A DNA stretch of 11,968 nucleotides from JAUJNH01 sp038253125. Its GTDB lineage: Bacteria > Actinomycetota > Acidimicrobiia > Acidimicrobiales > JAUJNH01. Location: assembly GCA_038253125.1 (NCBI GenBank), contig JBBSHM010000078.1, forward strand, positions 1 to 11,968, written 5' to 3'. The notes beneath the pieces were generated by a model. The model searched no databases and was not told the DNA's origin. It saw only the letters and a list, made by a program, of their open reading frames with translations. Both the position numbers and the translations under genes were made by a program. This document shows positions 6,038-11,559 of the stretch, piece after piece (positions within the stretch are counted from its first letter, which is position 1; the number at the start of each line of letters is the position of its first letter).

Positions 6038-6612
6038 TGCGCCGAGGGACAGATCGGCTCAACCGTGGCCTCCTCACGCTCGTGGGCCTCCTCCTCGTCG
6101 GGCTCGGTGCCGGTGTCTTGCTGCGCGGCTCCGGGGCGGCTCGGGGAGCGGGCCGCGACCCCGTCGTCTCCTCGTGGCTCCGGGACGAGAGCCGGTCACG
6201 TCAGGTCCTGCTGCTCAGCCTGCTGGCGCTGGCCGCGGTGGCGCTCATGGGACTCGGCTGGTCCTGGCTGATGGCCCAGCTGCCGAAGAGCCGGCCGGTG
6301 GCACGCGTACCGCTCGGTTCAACCGAGCACACGACGCACCTGGAGGTGAGTGCAAAGGCCCTGACCGAAGCCCTGAGCGCCGACGTGCGGCGGCTGGGCG
6401 GTGTCACCGACGCCTCGGCCCGGGTGGTGCGCGAGCAACCGCTCACCATCCACCTCGATGTGTCGCTTGAGGAAGGCACCGATCTCAAGGGGGTCACCCA
6501 GGCCATCGCTGAGCGCCCCCGGCGCCATCTCGAAGAGGCGCTTGATCTGTCGGAGGTTGAGCTGCAGGTGAAGCTGCACCTGGCTCGGCGGGCATCCCGG
6601 CTCGTGGCCTGA
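6037..6612 (+). CDS. amaP: AmaP-like alkaline shock membrane anchor protein
   Basis: AmaP is the membrane protein that tethers Asp23 to the cell envelope in Gram-positives. This 191-residue product has the expected layout. A short basic N-terminus (MRRGTDRLNR) leads into a first helix at about 11-30 (GLLTLVGLLLVGLGAGVLLR), a loop of about 26 residues, and a second helix at about 57-80 (VLLLSLLALAAVALMGLGWSWLMA). The soluble domain that follows (about 101-185) has Asp23-like strands and helices (LEVSAKALTEALSADVRRLGGVTDASARVV, LTIHLDVSLEEGTDL, LSEVELQVKLHL). The ATG overlaps the previous stop by one base (TGATG). It is the last gene of the operon; a gap of 136 nt follows. Assignment to AmaP rests on topology and context. 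Confidence 0.83.
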   Translation: MRRGTDRLNRGLLTLVGLLLVGLGAGVLLRGSGAARGAGRDPVVSSWLRDESRSRQVLLLSLLALAAVALMGLGWSWLMAQLPKSRPVARVPLGSTEHTTHLEVSAKALTEALSADVRRLGGVTDASARVVREQPLTIHLDVSLEEGTDLKGVTQAIAERPRRHLEEALDLSEVELQVKLHLARRASRLVA

Positions 6613-6642
6613 ACGGCCGGGCACCGAGGGTGTCGACCTGTC

Positions 6643-6648
6643 TAGGAT
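6643..6648 (+). promoter_or_regulatory. Candidate -10 (TAGGAT) for the cold-shock gene
   Basis: TAGGAT is a common actinobacterial -10. Transcription would begin near 6655, where a 10-bp stem starts, leaving a leader of about 95 nt before the ATG. No good -35 was found at standard spacing. Confidence 0.35.
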
Positions 6649-6654
6649 GCGGCA

Positions 6655-6685
6655 GCCTCCCGTGCCGATCCACGCCACGGGAGGC
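6655..6685 (+). terminator. 10-bp hairpin between the Asp23 operon and the cold-shock gene (terminator or leader structure)
   Basis: GCCTCCCGTG (6655-6664) pairs perfectly with CACGGGAGGC (6676-6685) across an 11-nt loop. It begins 43 nt after the amaP-like stop and could end the operon transcript, but no U-tract follows (GGGTG instead). Its position at the predicted 5' end of the csp mRNA allows a second reading, a leader stem as seen in other cold-shock mRNAs. Confidence 0.5.
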
Positions 6686-6748
6686 GGGTGACCGGGACGG
6701 CTCGCTCCGGCGACGCCAAGCCATGCGTGGACGGTCTTGGAGAGTCAG

Positions 6749-6955
6749 ATGCCGGTCGGCACCGTCAAGTGGTTCAACGCCACGAAGGGCTTTGGGTTCA
6801 TCACCCCGGAGGAGAAGGGCGATGACGTGTTCGTGCACCAGTCGCAGATCCGGGTAGCAGGGTACCGCGAGCTCACCGAGGGCCAGCGGGTCGAGTACCA
6901 GCTGATCCCGGGCAACAAGGGCCAGCAGGCAGGAGACGTCACACCGTTGGCATGA
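6749..6955 (+). CDS. Cold-shock domain protein (CspA family)
   Basis: This 68-residue single cold-shock domain is an OB-fold RNA and single-stranded DNA chaperone of the cytoplasm. GTVKWFNATKGFGFI (4-18) contains the RNP1 motif KGFGFI (13-18), and DVFVHQSQI (26-34) contains RNP2, with VFVHQS where most members read VFVHFS. The C-terminal LTEGQRVEYQLIPGNKGQQAGDVTPL is typical. ATG at 6749 is preferred over the in-frame TTG at 6737 because GGAG (6739-6742) gives a 6-nt spacing and the protein then starts with the family's usual M-x-x-G-TVKWFN. The long leader with a hairpin suggests post-transcriptional control, as known for E. coli csp genes. Confidence 0.96.
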   Translation: MPVGTVKWFNATKGFGFITPEEKGDDVFVHQSQIRVAGYRELTEGQRVEYQLIPGNKGQQAGDVTPLA

Positions 6956-6962
6956 CGGGCCG

Positions 6963-6968
6963 TAGGTT
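6963..6968 (+). promoter_or_regulatory. Candidate -10 (TAGGTT) before the 132-aa unknown gene
   Basis: TAGGTT ends 9 nt before ATG 6978, so transcription would start within a few bases of the start codon. It overlaps a short inverted repeat, GGTTG-TC-CAACC (6965-6976), that could be an operator or chance. Read-through from the cold-shock gene, whose stop is at 6955, is the alternative. Confidence 0.3.
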
Positions 6969-6977
6969 GTCCAACCG

Positions 6978-7376
6978 ATGAGGACGATCACTCTCGATCA
7001 CGACGAAGCCAGGAACTACGAACCGGCGTTCCGTGCTGCGATCTTCAGCCAGCCGGACGACGACTACCGCATCGTGATGGAGTTCTCGATCGACGGCGCC
7101 GTGTCGGAGACTTGGACGTGGACGCCGGCGATGACCGGCTACGTGGAGCAGGCGCTCCAGGGCAGGACCGGGCGCCTGCAGATCACCTGGGCCCGGAAGG
7201 CCACCGTCGCCCTGGTGAAGGTCTTCTGCGACGAGACCGACGAGCACATGCCCAGGTGGGTCGCCCGCTGGACCGACGCCGCCGGCCAGGTGCGGGACAA
7301 GGTCCTGCACGCCAGAGATGCCGCCAACGCCGCCGACGAGGCCGAGAGCTTCATCTTCCGCATGGCCTACCTGTAG
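6978..7376 (+). CDS. Uncharacterised 132-aa soluble protein
   Basis: I do not recognise this protein. It is acidic to neutral, lacks a signal peptide or membrane helix, and reads as an alpha/beta fold. Strands YRIVMEFSIDGAVSETWTW (about 30-48) are followed by a helix with MTGYVEQALQGRTG, a strand LQITWARKATVALVKVFCDETD, a Trp-rich section RWVARWTDAAGQV and a helix NAADEAESFIFRMAYL at the end. The aromatic content and the absence of low complexity argue for a real folded domain, and the frame uses codons like its neighbours. The ATG has no Shine-Dalgarno but has a -10-like TAGGTT upstream. It lies 22 nt after the cold-shock gene and 63 nt before a DNA helicase, which leaves its role open. Confidence 0.75.
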   Translation: MRTITLDHDEARNYEPAFRAAIFSQPDDDYRIVMEFSIDGAVSETWTWTPAMTGYVEQALQGRTGRLQITWARKATVALVKVFCDETDEHMPRWVARWTDAAGQVRDKVLHARDAANAADEAESFIFRMAYL

Positions 7377-7427
7377 CGCCAGCCGGTCGGCAGTCTCTTG
7401 TGCCCACTGCATTTGACGTACCGCCCC

Positions 7428-7433
7428 TATAGT
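7428..7433 (+). promoter_or_regulatory. -10 element TATAGT, probable leaderless start of the helicase gene
   Basis: TATAGT is five of six to the sigma-70 consensus and ends exactly 6 nt before ATG 7440, so the predicted first RNA base is the A of the start codon. No Shine-Dalgarno precedes the ATG. A TTGACG at 7413-7418 is only 9 bp upstream, too close for a -35. Confidence 0.6.
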
Positions 7434-7439
7434 CATGCC

Positions 7440-9491
7440 ATGCGGCGGGCGGACCAGCTGTTGGAGGGGCTGGATCCCTCACAGCGTGCCGCGGTCACCG
7501 ACCATCGGCGGCCCCTGGTGATCGTCGGCGGACCGGGTTCGGGCAAGACGCAGGTGCTTGCGACCCGGGTGGCCTGGCGGGTGGTGACAGGCGAGGCCGA
7601 TCCCGCCCGCACGCTGGTGATCGCCTTTTCCCGCCGGGCCGCGGCCGAGCTGCGTGGGCACCTGAGGCTTCGCGGCCTGAACGGCCCGGGATCGCCGACC
7701 GTCTCGACGTTGCACGCCCTGGCCGCCTCCAGCCTCCAGCGGGCCTGGCGGGAGGCGGGCGAGAAGCCGATGGGGATCGCTTCGACCCCACTGCGGCTGC
7801 TCGCCCCGCTGGTCGAGGCTCATCCGGGCCCGGTTCCCAATCCACGCGTTGTCGCCGCCGAGGTGGTGTGGGCCAAGGCACGGGACATCGCACCCGACGC
7901 CTACCCGGCCGCCGCAACAAGGGCCAAACGCCTCTGCGGGTTCAGCCCGGAAGCACTCATGTCGGTGGCCGCGGTGTTCGCCGCCTACGAGGCCGACAAG
8001 GCCCAGCGCCAGGTCCTTGACATCGAAGACCTCGTCCCGGCGCTCATGGCCCGGCTGGCCGCCGACAGCCGCCTGGCGGCCCGGCTGCAATGGCACCACC
8101 GCCACCTCTACGTCGACGAGTTCCAGGACTTCGGCCGAGCCGCCCTTGGGCTGGTGCGGGCGTTGGCCGGCCCAGGCGAGAACGGTCAGCAGCCTGACCT
8201 GACGGTGGTGGGCGACCCCGACCAGTCCGTCTACGGCTTCTTAGGCAGCGACCCGCGGCTCCTCCTCCGCCTCGCTGAGGTGTTGCCCGGCACCGCCTCT
8301 GTGCGCCTCAGCCGGGCCTACCGCACCCCGCCCGCCGTCCTCGCCGCCGCACGCGCCATCCTGACCGGCGACCCGACCGACCGCACCCTCGTGTTGGCCG
8401 AGGCTGTCCGGTCCCCGACCGAGCGGGCGGTCGTCGAGGCGGCCGGCTACGGCTCCGCCGCCGAGGAGGGGGCCGCCGTCGCCGAAGCCCTTCAAAGATC
8501 CCACCGCGCCGGGCGGCCCTGGTCTGATCTCGCCGTCCTGGCCCGCACCAACGGCCGCCTGGGGGCTGTGGCCGCGGCCTGCGAGGCTGTAGGGGTCCCG
8601 ACCCGCAGCCGGCGCGGCCTGCTCGACCGACCCGAGGTGCAGGCCGCGGTAGACACCTTGCTGCTACGACGCCTCAGCTTGCCGGCTGACGCCTGCCGAG
8701 AGATGCTCCAGCAGGCTGCCGCCGAGGCGGCCGGCGACCCTCAGCTGACGGATTCGGCCCGGAGGGGCTTGCAAGGCCTGACGAGCCTGGCCGGCGAGTA
8801 CTCCACCGGGATCGGCGGCACCCTCGGCGGTTTCCTCGCCTGGCTCGAAGCCACGGTGCGGGCCGAGGGCGGTGAGCCCCCTGAGTGGGACGACGCCGTC
8901 GACCTGCTCACCTTCCACCGTGCCAAAGGGCTCGAGTGGGACATCGTGCACATCGTCGGGTTTGAGGAGGGCACCGTCCCCATTCGGACGGTGGTGGGAC
9001 CGACCAGGGCGCAGGAGCGCCAGGCCGCCTACTCAGGCGCCAGTCGGGACTCCTCCGCCCAGCGCCAGGCGCTCTCGGAGGAACGCCGCCTGGCCTATGT
9101 GGCCTTCACCCGGGCCCTGGAAGCCGTCCGCTGCACATGGGTGCGGTCTCCCTCGCAGTGGCTCGCCGGTGCCCTCGAAGCCGCCGACGCCCTCAAAGAC
9201 GACGGCTCCCTCACCACCAGGACGGGCCCAACCACCTCCGAGCTCCGCGCCATTCAGCGGGTGGCGGTGGCGGGCCCGCTCCTCGGCGCCCTCCGCCACT
9301 GGCGGGACCACCAGGCCCTCGCTCTGCGGCTGGCCCCAGCCGCCGTCCTCGAGGACGTGCTCCTGGAGCGGATAGCCGAGCACCGGCCGGCCAACCTGAC
9401 CGAGCTGGCCGCCGTCCCCGGCATCGGCCCGGCCCGCGCCTTGGCTCTCGGCCCCTCGCTGCTGAGCGCCATCTCCCACCTCGCCGCCTGA
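7440..9491 (+). CDS. uvrD2: UvrD2-like SF1A DNA helicase with C-terminal HRDC domain
   Basis: This 683-residue enzyme is a 3'-5' ATP-dependent DNA translocase of the UvrD/PcrA/Rep group, acting in DNA repair. All helicase motifs are visible: Q motif LDPSQRAAV (11-19), Walker A GGPGSGKT (30-37), Walker B VDEFQD (225-230), motif III VVGDPDQSVYGF (256-267), motif IV SRAYRTPP (291-298), motif V TFHRAKGLEWD (491-501) and motif VI EERRLAYVAFTRA (547-559). Residues about 612-680 form an HRDC domain (LRHWRDHQALALRL, LTELAAVPGIGPARAL), as in mycobacterial UvrD2. That protein also has a tetracysteine module, but only scattered single Cys residues are seen here. ATG 7440 is chosen over GTG 7398 because of the TATAGT box 6 nt upstream and because the extra 14 residues would precede the Q motif without pattern. 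Confidence 0.95.
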   Translation: MRRADQLLEGLDPSQRAAVTDHRRPLVIVGGPGSGKTQVLATRVAWRVVTGEADPARTLVIAFSRRAAAELRGHLRLRGLNGPGSPTVSTLHALAASSLQRAWREAGEKPMGIASTPLRLLAPLVEAHPGPVPNPRVVAAEVVWAKARDIAPDAYPAAATRAKRLCGFSPEALMSVAAVFAAYEADKAQRQVLDIEDLVPALMARLAADSRLAARLQWHHRHLYVDEFQDFGRAALGLVRALAGPGENGQQPDLTVVGDPDQSVYGFLGSDPRLLLRLAEVLPGTASVRLSRAYRTPPAVLAAARAILTGDPTDRTLVLAEAVRSPTERAVVEAAGYGSAAEEGAAVAEALQRSHRAGRPWSDLAVLARTNGRLGAVAAACEAVGVPTRSRRGLLDRPEVQAAVDTLLLRRLSLPADACREMLQQAAAEAAGDPQLTDSARRGLQGLTSLAGEYSTGIGGTLGGFLAWLEATVRAEGGEPPEWDDAVDLLTFHRAKGLEWDIVHIVGFEEGTVPIRTVVGPTRAQERQAAYSGASRDSSAQRQALSEERRLAYVAFTRALEAVRCTWVRSPSQWLAGALEAADALKDDGSLTTRTGPTTSELRAIQRVAVAGPLLGALRHWRDHQALALRLAPAAVLEDVLLERIAEHRPANLTELAAVPGIGPARALALGPSLLSAISHLAA

Positions 9492-9494
9492 CGG

Positions 9495-9510
9495 ACCGGC
9501 TTCGGCCGGT
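9495..9510 (+). terminator. UUCG-tetraloop hairpin after the helicase gene
   Basis: ACCGGC-TTCG-GCCGGT is a perfect 6-bp stem closed by C(UUCG)G, an exceptionally stable tetraloop. It starts 4 nt after the helicase stop. No U-run follows, so it may stop RNA polymerase weakly or protect the 3' end. Confidence 0.6.
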
Positions 9511-9535
9511 TACCCGAGTGTCGGACTCGCTCGCA

Positions 9536-9563
9536 AGTCTTGATAACCCACATTATCCAGATC
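9536..9563. other. dif-like Xer recombination site (11-6-11 architecture)
   Basis: The left arm AGTCTTGATAA (9536-9546) and the right arm TTATCCAGATC (9553-9563) flank a 6-bp centre, CCCACA. The right arm reversed reads GATCTGGATAA, matching the left arm at 8 of 11 positions. The ATAA-N6-TTAT core and 28-bp length are those of dif sites, where XerC and XerD each bind an 11-bp arm and cut at the borders of the central six; the centre also ends in ACA as I recall for actinobacterial dif. It lies 82 nt before the preferred start (or 1 nt before an alternative start) of a tyrosine recombinase gene. The outer arm bases differ from the usual actinobacterial form, so it may be specific to the neighbouring enzyme. 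It could also be an attachment site. Confidence 0.6.
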
Positions 9564-9623
9564 GATGAACCCCGGGCGGGCTGCTCATCCCGCACCGCCC
9601 TCGGCATCGGCTCCCGCTGCCAG

Positions 9624-9632
9624 TTATCGAGA
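9624..9632 (-). other. Third copy of the recombinase arm motif (TCTNGATAA)
   Basis: TTATCGAGA, read in reverse as TCTCGATAA, matches the inner nine bases of both arms of the dif-like site (TCTTGATAA and TCTGGATAA), differing only at the N position. It is in the same orientation as the right arm, 71 bp away, and in the gap before the recombinase start. It may be an accessory binding site or a half-site used for autoregulation. Confidence 0.4.
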
Positions 9633-9633
9633 C

Positions 9634-9639
9634 TACGGT
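9634..9639 (+). promoter_or_regulatory. Candidate -10 (TACGGT) for the recombinase gene
   Basis: TACGGT ends 6 nt before ATG 9646, the same geometry as at 1956 and 7428. It directly follows the third arm motif (9624-9632), so recombinase bound there would cover its own promoter. It supports ATG 9646 as the start, but no -35 was seen. Confidence 0.35.
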
Positions 9640-9645
9640 GCTGCG

Positions 9646-10656
9646 ATGGCTGCCCGCGTACGACTTGCCTGTGACGCGCCGCTCGCCGAGGTCGTCGATG
9701 CATGGCTGTTCCAGCTCGGTGCGTCCAAGCCGTCGGCTCGCACCCTCACCGCCTACCGGGCCGACGTCGAAGGGATCGCTTGGCGCATCGATGACGACGG
9801 CGCCAGCGCGCTGCACATCGAGCAGCTGACCAAGGCGGCACTGCGGGCCGGCTTCGCATCGTGGGCTGCCGACCACGCCGCCGCGTCGCTGCTGCGGGCC
9901 CACTCGGCCTGGTCGTCGATGTTCGGCTTCCTGGTCGCCGAGGATCTCATCGACGGCAACCCCATGGCCGCGGTGCCAAAGCCGCGGCTGGCCCGGTCGG
10001 CGCCGAAGGCCATCCGGGCCGAAGACGCGGCTCAACGCCTCCTCACCACGGCGGCCAGCCCGGACACCGCGGCCCGGGACCCTTGGCCCGAACGTGACCT
10101 GGCCCTGGTCGCCCTGTTCCTGGTGTCGGGCATCCGGGCCGGCGAGGCCGTCTCGCTCGGCATGGCCTCACTCGCCGGGCCTTCCGGCGCCTGCCGCCTG
10201 GAGGTCATCGGCAAGGGCGACAAGACCCGCACGATCCCGGTCGACGCCGCTCTCGAGACGGTCCTGGGCTCGTACCAGGCCAGTCGAACCGCCCGGTTCC
10301 CCGACGACGACCTGGACCACCCCGCCACTCCCCTGCTCGTCGACAGCCGGGGGCGGCGCCTGGCCTCCCACCAGATCAGCTACCTCATCGAGCGGCTGTA
10401 CACCCGGGCTGGCATCCGTTCGCGCATTCCGGCTGGCGCCATGGTCCACGCCCTGCGGCACAGCTTCGCCACCGACGCTCTCCAGGCCGGCGCCGACGTC
10501 GTCGAGCTGCAGGCGCTCCTCGGCCATGCCTCCCTCGACACCACCCGGCGCTACCTCGACGCCAGCGCCGAAGGTCTCCGGGACGTCATCCGGGGCCACC
10601 CCAGCCAGATCGCCCTTCGCGACCACCTGCGGGCCAGCCCACCACCGATCAGCTGA
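9646..10656 (+). CDS. Tyrosine recombinase (XerC/XerD-like integrase)
   Basis: The enzyme cuts and rejoins DNA through a 3'-phosphotyrosine link. Counted from the alternative start at 9565, the N-terminal SAM-like DNA-binding domain spans about 38-140 (PLAEVVDAWLFQLGASKPSARTL) and the catalytic domain about 150-335. All active-site residues are present: Arg191 in SGIRAGEAVSL, Lys217 in GKGDKTRTIPV, His295 and Arg298 in HALRH, His321 in LLGHAS and the nucleophile Tyr330 in TRRYLDAS. I prefer ATG 9646 (336 aa): the 27 extra residues from ATG 9565 are low-complexity Pro/Ala/Ser, neither start has a Shine-Dalgarno, and the TACGGT box favours 9646. The domain layout is Xer-like rather than phage-integrase-like, since there is no extra arm-binding domain. 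A dif-like site lies just upstream. Confidence 0.93.
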   Translation: MAARVRLACDAPLAEVVDAWLFQLGASKPSARTLTAYRADVEGIAWRIDDDGASALHIEQLTKAALRAGFASWAADHAAASLLRAHSAWSSMFGFLVAEDLIDGNPMAAVPKPRLARSAPKAIRAEDAAQRLLTTAASPDTAARDPWPERDLALVALFLVSGIRAGEAVSLGMASLAGPSGACRLEVIGKGDKTRTIPVDAALETVLGSYQASRTARFPDDDLDHPATPLLVDSRGRRLASHQISYLIERLYTRAGIRSRIPAGAMVHALRHSFATDALQAGADVVELQALLGHASLDTTRRYLDASAEGLRDVIRGHPSQIALRDHLRASPPPIS

Positions 10657-10714
10657 CGCCTGTCTGGTCGTCGGGGTCACCGAGGGACGCTTCGGGACCA
10701 CCGAGCACGCTCTT

Positions 10715-10752
10715 CCTGGCCTCCGACATGGCCAGGGGGGAGGTCGCTCCCC
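10715..10752 (+). terminator. Two adjacent hairpins after the recombinase gene
   Basis: CCTGGCC (10715-10721) pairs with GGCCAGG (10730-10736), and directly after it GGGGAG (10737-10742) pairs with CTCCCC (10747-10752) over a GTCG loop. They lie in the 139-nt gap before the lipoprotein gene. Neither has a U-tract, so termination is plausible but not certain. Only a weak -10-like TAGGTC (10784-10789) is otherwise seen in the gap. Confidence 0.45.
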
Positions 10753-10795
10753 GATCTCATGGTGGAACTCGCCGGGCCTCGGGTAGGTCCTGGCC

Positions 10796-11248
10796 ATGAA
10801 GGTACGGCGCTCCTCCCTGGGTCTGTTTCTGCTACTGCTGCTGGTCGGCGGTCTCGGCGCGTGCGGGAGCAAAGCAGCGGACAGGGCCCAGCCGGCCCCG
10901 AACGTCACCACCTTCGAGGCCGGCAATTTTGACGGCCTGCCGCACCCGCCGCGGAGCGAGCCGCTGGGCGAGCGATCCGACACCGGTGGTGTCGTGACCC
11001 GCAGCTACCGGGTGGCCGGGACCTCGCCCCAGCAGGTGCTGGACTTCTACGTGAGCGAGCTGCGCGGGCGCGGCTGGGTGCCTGGGCAGGCGGTCGAGAG
11101 CACAGGCAGCGCCACGTACCGCGGCACGTGGACCAAGCAAGGCAACGAGCTCAGCGTCAGCTCCACAACGGCCCCGACACTCGGCCAGGGCGACAGCTCG
11201 TCGCAGGCCTACAGCCAGTACAGCTTGATGCTGATGCTCGCCCGCTAA
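10796..11248 (+). CDS. Predicted lipoprotein of unknown function
   Basis: This 150-residue exported protein begins with a lipoprotein signal peptide. Basic MKVRR is followed by a hydrophobic core LGLFLLLLLVGGL and the lipobox LGAC, with Cys23 as the lipidated residue after signal peptidase II cleavage. The mature part has a polar linker and then a compact domain, about 67-148. TRSYRVAGTSPQQVLDFYVSELRGRGWVPG is a strand-helix-GW pattern seen in many small actinobacterial lipoproteins, and it is followed by strands ATYRGTWTKQGNELSVSSTT and SQYSLMLML. There is no catalytic motif. ATG 10796 is right for the signal peptide. TAGGTC ends 6 nt before it, which may be a -10 or, through its AGG, a weak ribosome site. 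Binding or envelope-scaffold functions are guesses. Confidence 0.85.
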   Translation: MKVRRSSLGLFLLLLLVGGLGACGSKAADRAQPAPNVTTFEAGNFDGLPHPPRSEPLGERSDTGGVVTRSYRVAGTSPQQVLDFYVSELRGRGWVPGQAVESTGSATYRGTWTKQGNELSVSSTTAPTLGQGDSSSQAYSQYSLMLMLAR

Positions 11249-11299
11249 CTTTGCCGAGCGACGGCGGCGCCGAAGGCCACGGCCAAGGCCTCAGCGGTT

Positions 11300-11327
11300 G
11301 CATGTGGTTCGCATGAGACTATGCATG
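11300..11327 (+). promoter_or_regulatory. Three phased GCATG repeats in the toxin-antitoxin promoter
   Basis: GCATG occurs at 11300-11304, 11311-11315 and 11323-11327, spaced 11 and 12 bp, about one helical turn, so all face one side of the DNA. The last overlaps the palindrome ATGCAT and a -10-like TATGCA (11320-11325) ending 6 nt before the antitoxin ATG. RHH antitoxins bind short repeated sites of this kind and repress their own operon, so this is a likely operator. Confidence 0.45.
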
Positions 11328-11331
11328 ACGT

Positions 11332-11559
11332 ATGAAACTGGTGCAGATCCGCAATGTGCCCGATGAGGTCCATCGGCGGCTGAAGGCGCGGGCCGCCATG
11401 GAGGGCAGGTCCCTCTCCGAGTTGGCACTGGCCGAACTCACGAGATCGTTGGAGCGCCCAACCCGCCGGGAGCTCATCGAGCGCGTGCAGGCCAGGGAGC
11501 GGGCCGCTGTCTCGCAATCCCCCGCCGACGTGTTACGTGCCGAACGGGATGCTCTTTGA
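11332..11559 (+). CDS. vapB: Ribbon-helix-helix antitoxin (FitA/VapB type)
   Basis: This 75-residue protein neutralises the PIN-domain toxin encoded next to it and, as a dimer, represses the operon. Residues 1-8 (MKLVQIRN) form the DNA-contacting strand. VPDEVHRRLKARAAMEGRSLSELALAELTRSLE (9-41) gives the two helices with the Gly-Arg-Ser turn typical of the FitA subgroup. The C-terminal tail (RELIERVQARERAAVSQSPADVLRAERDAL) would wrap the toxin and block its active site. ATG 11332 matches the family's start at the ribbon strand. There is no Shine-Dalgarno, and a -10-like hexamer ends 6 nt upstream, so the mRNA is likely leaderless. Its TGA overlaps the toxin's TTG start (TTGA). Confidence 0.93.
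   Translation: MKLVQIRNVPDEVHRRLKARAAMEGRSLSELALAELTRSLERPTRRELIERVQARERAAVSQSPADVLRAERDAL

Noticed and set aside
7413..7433. TTGACG and TATAGT as a classic -35/-10 pair
   Set aside because: The spacer is only 9 bp, far from the 16-18 bp needed. TATAGT is kept as a -10 on its own.
9565..9645. Extra 27 N-terminal residues of the recombinase
   Set aside because: Low-complexity Pro/Ala/Ser sequence, no ribosome site, and overlap with the third arm motif and candidate promoter; kept only as an alternative start.
11265..11290. AGGCC/GGCC repeats after the lipoprotein gene as a terminator
   Set aside because: Only very short complementary words are found, with no stable stem or U-tract.
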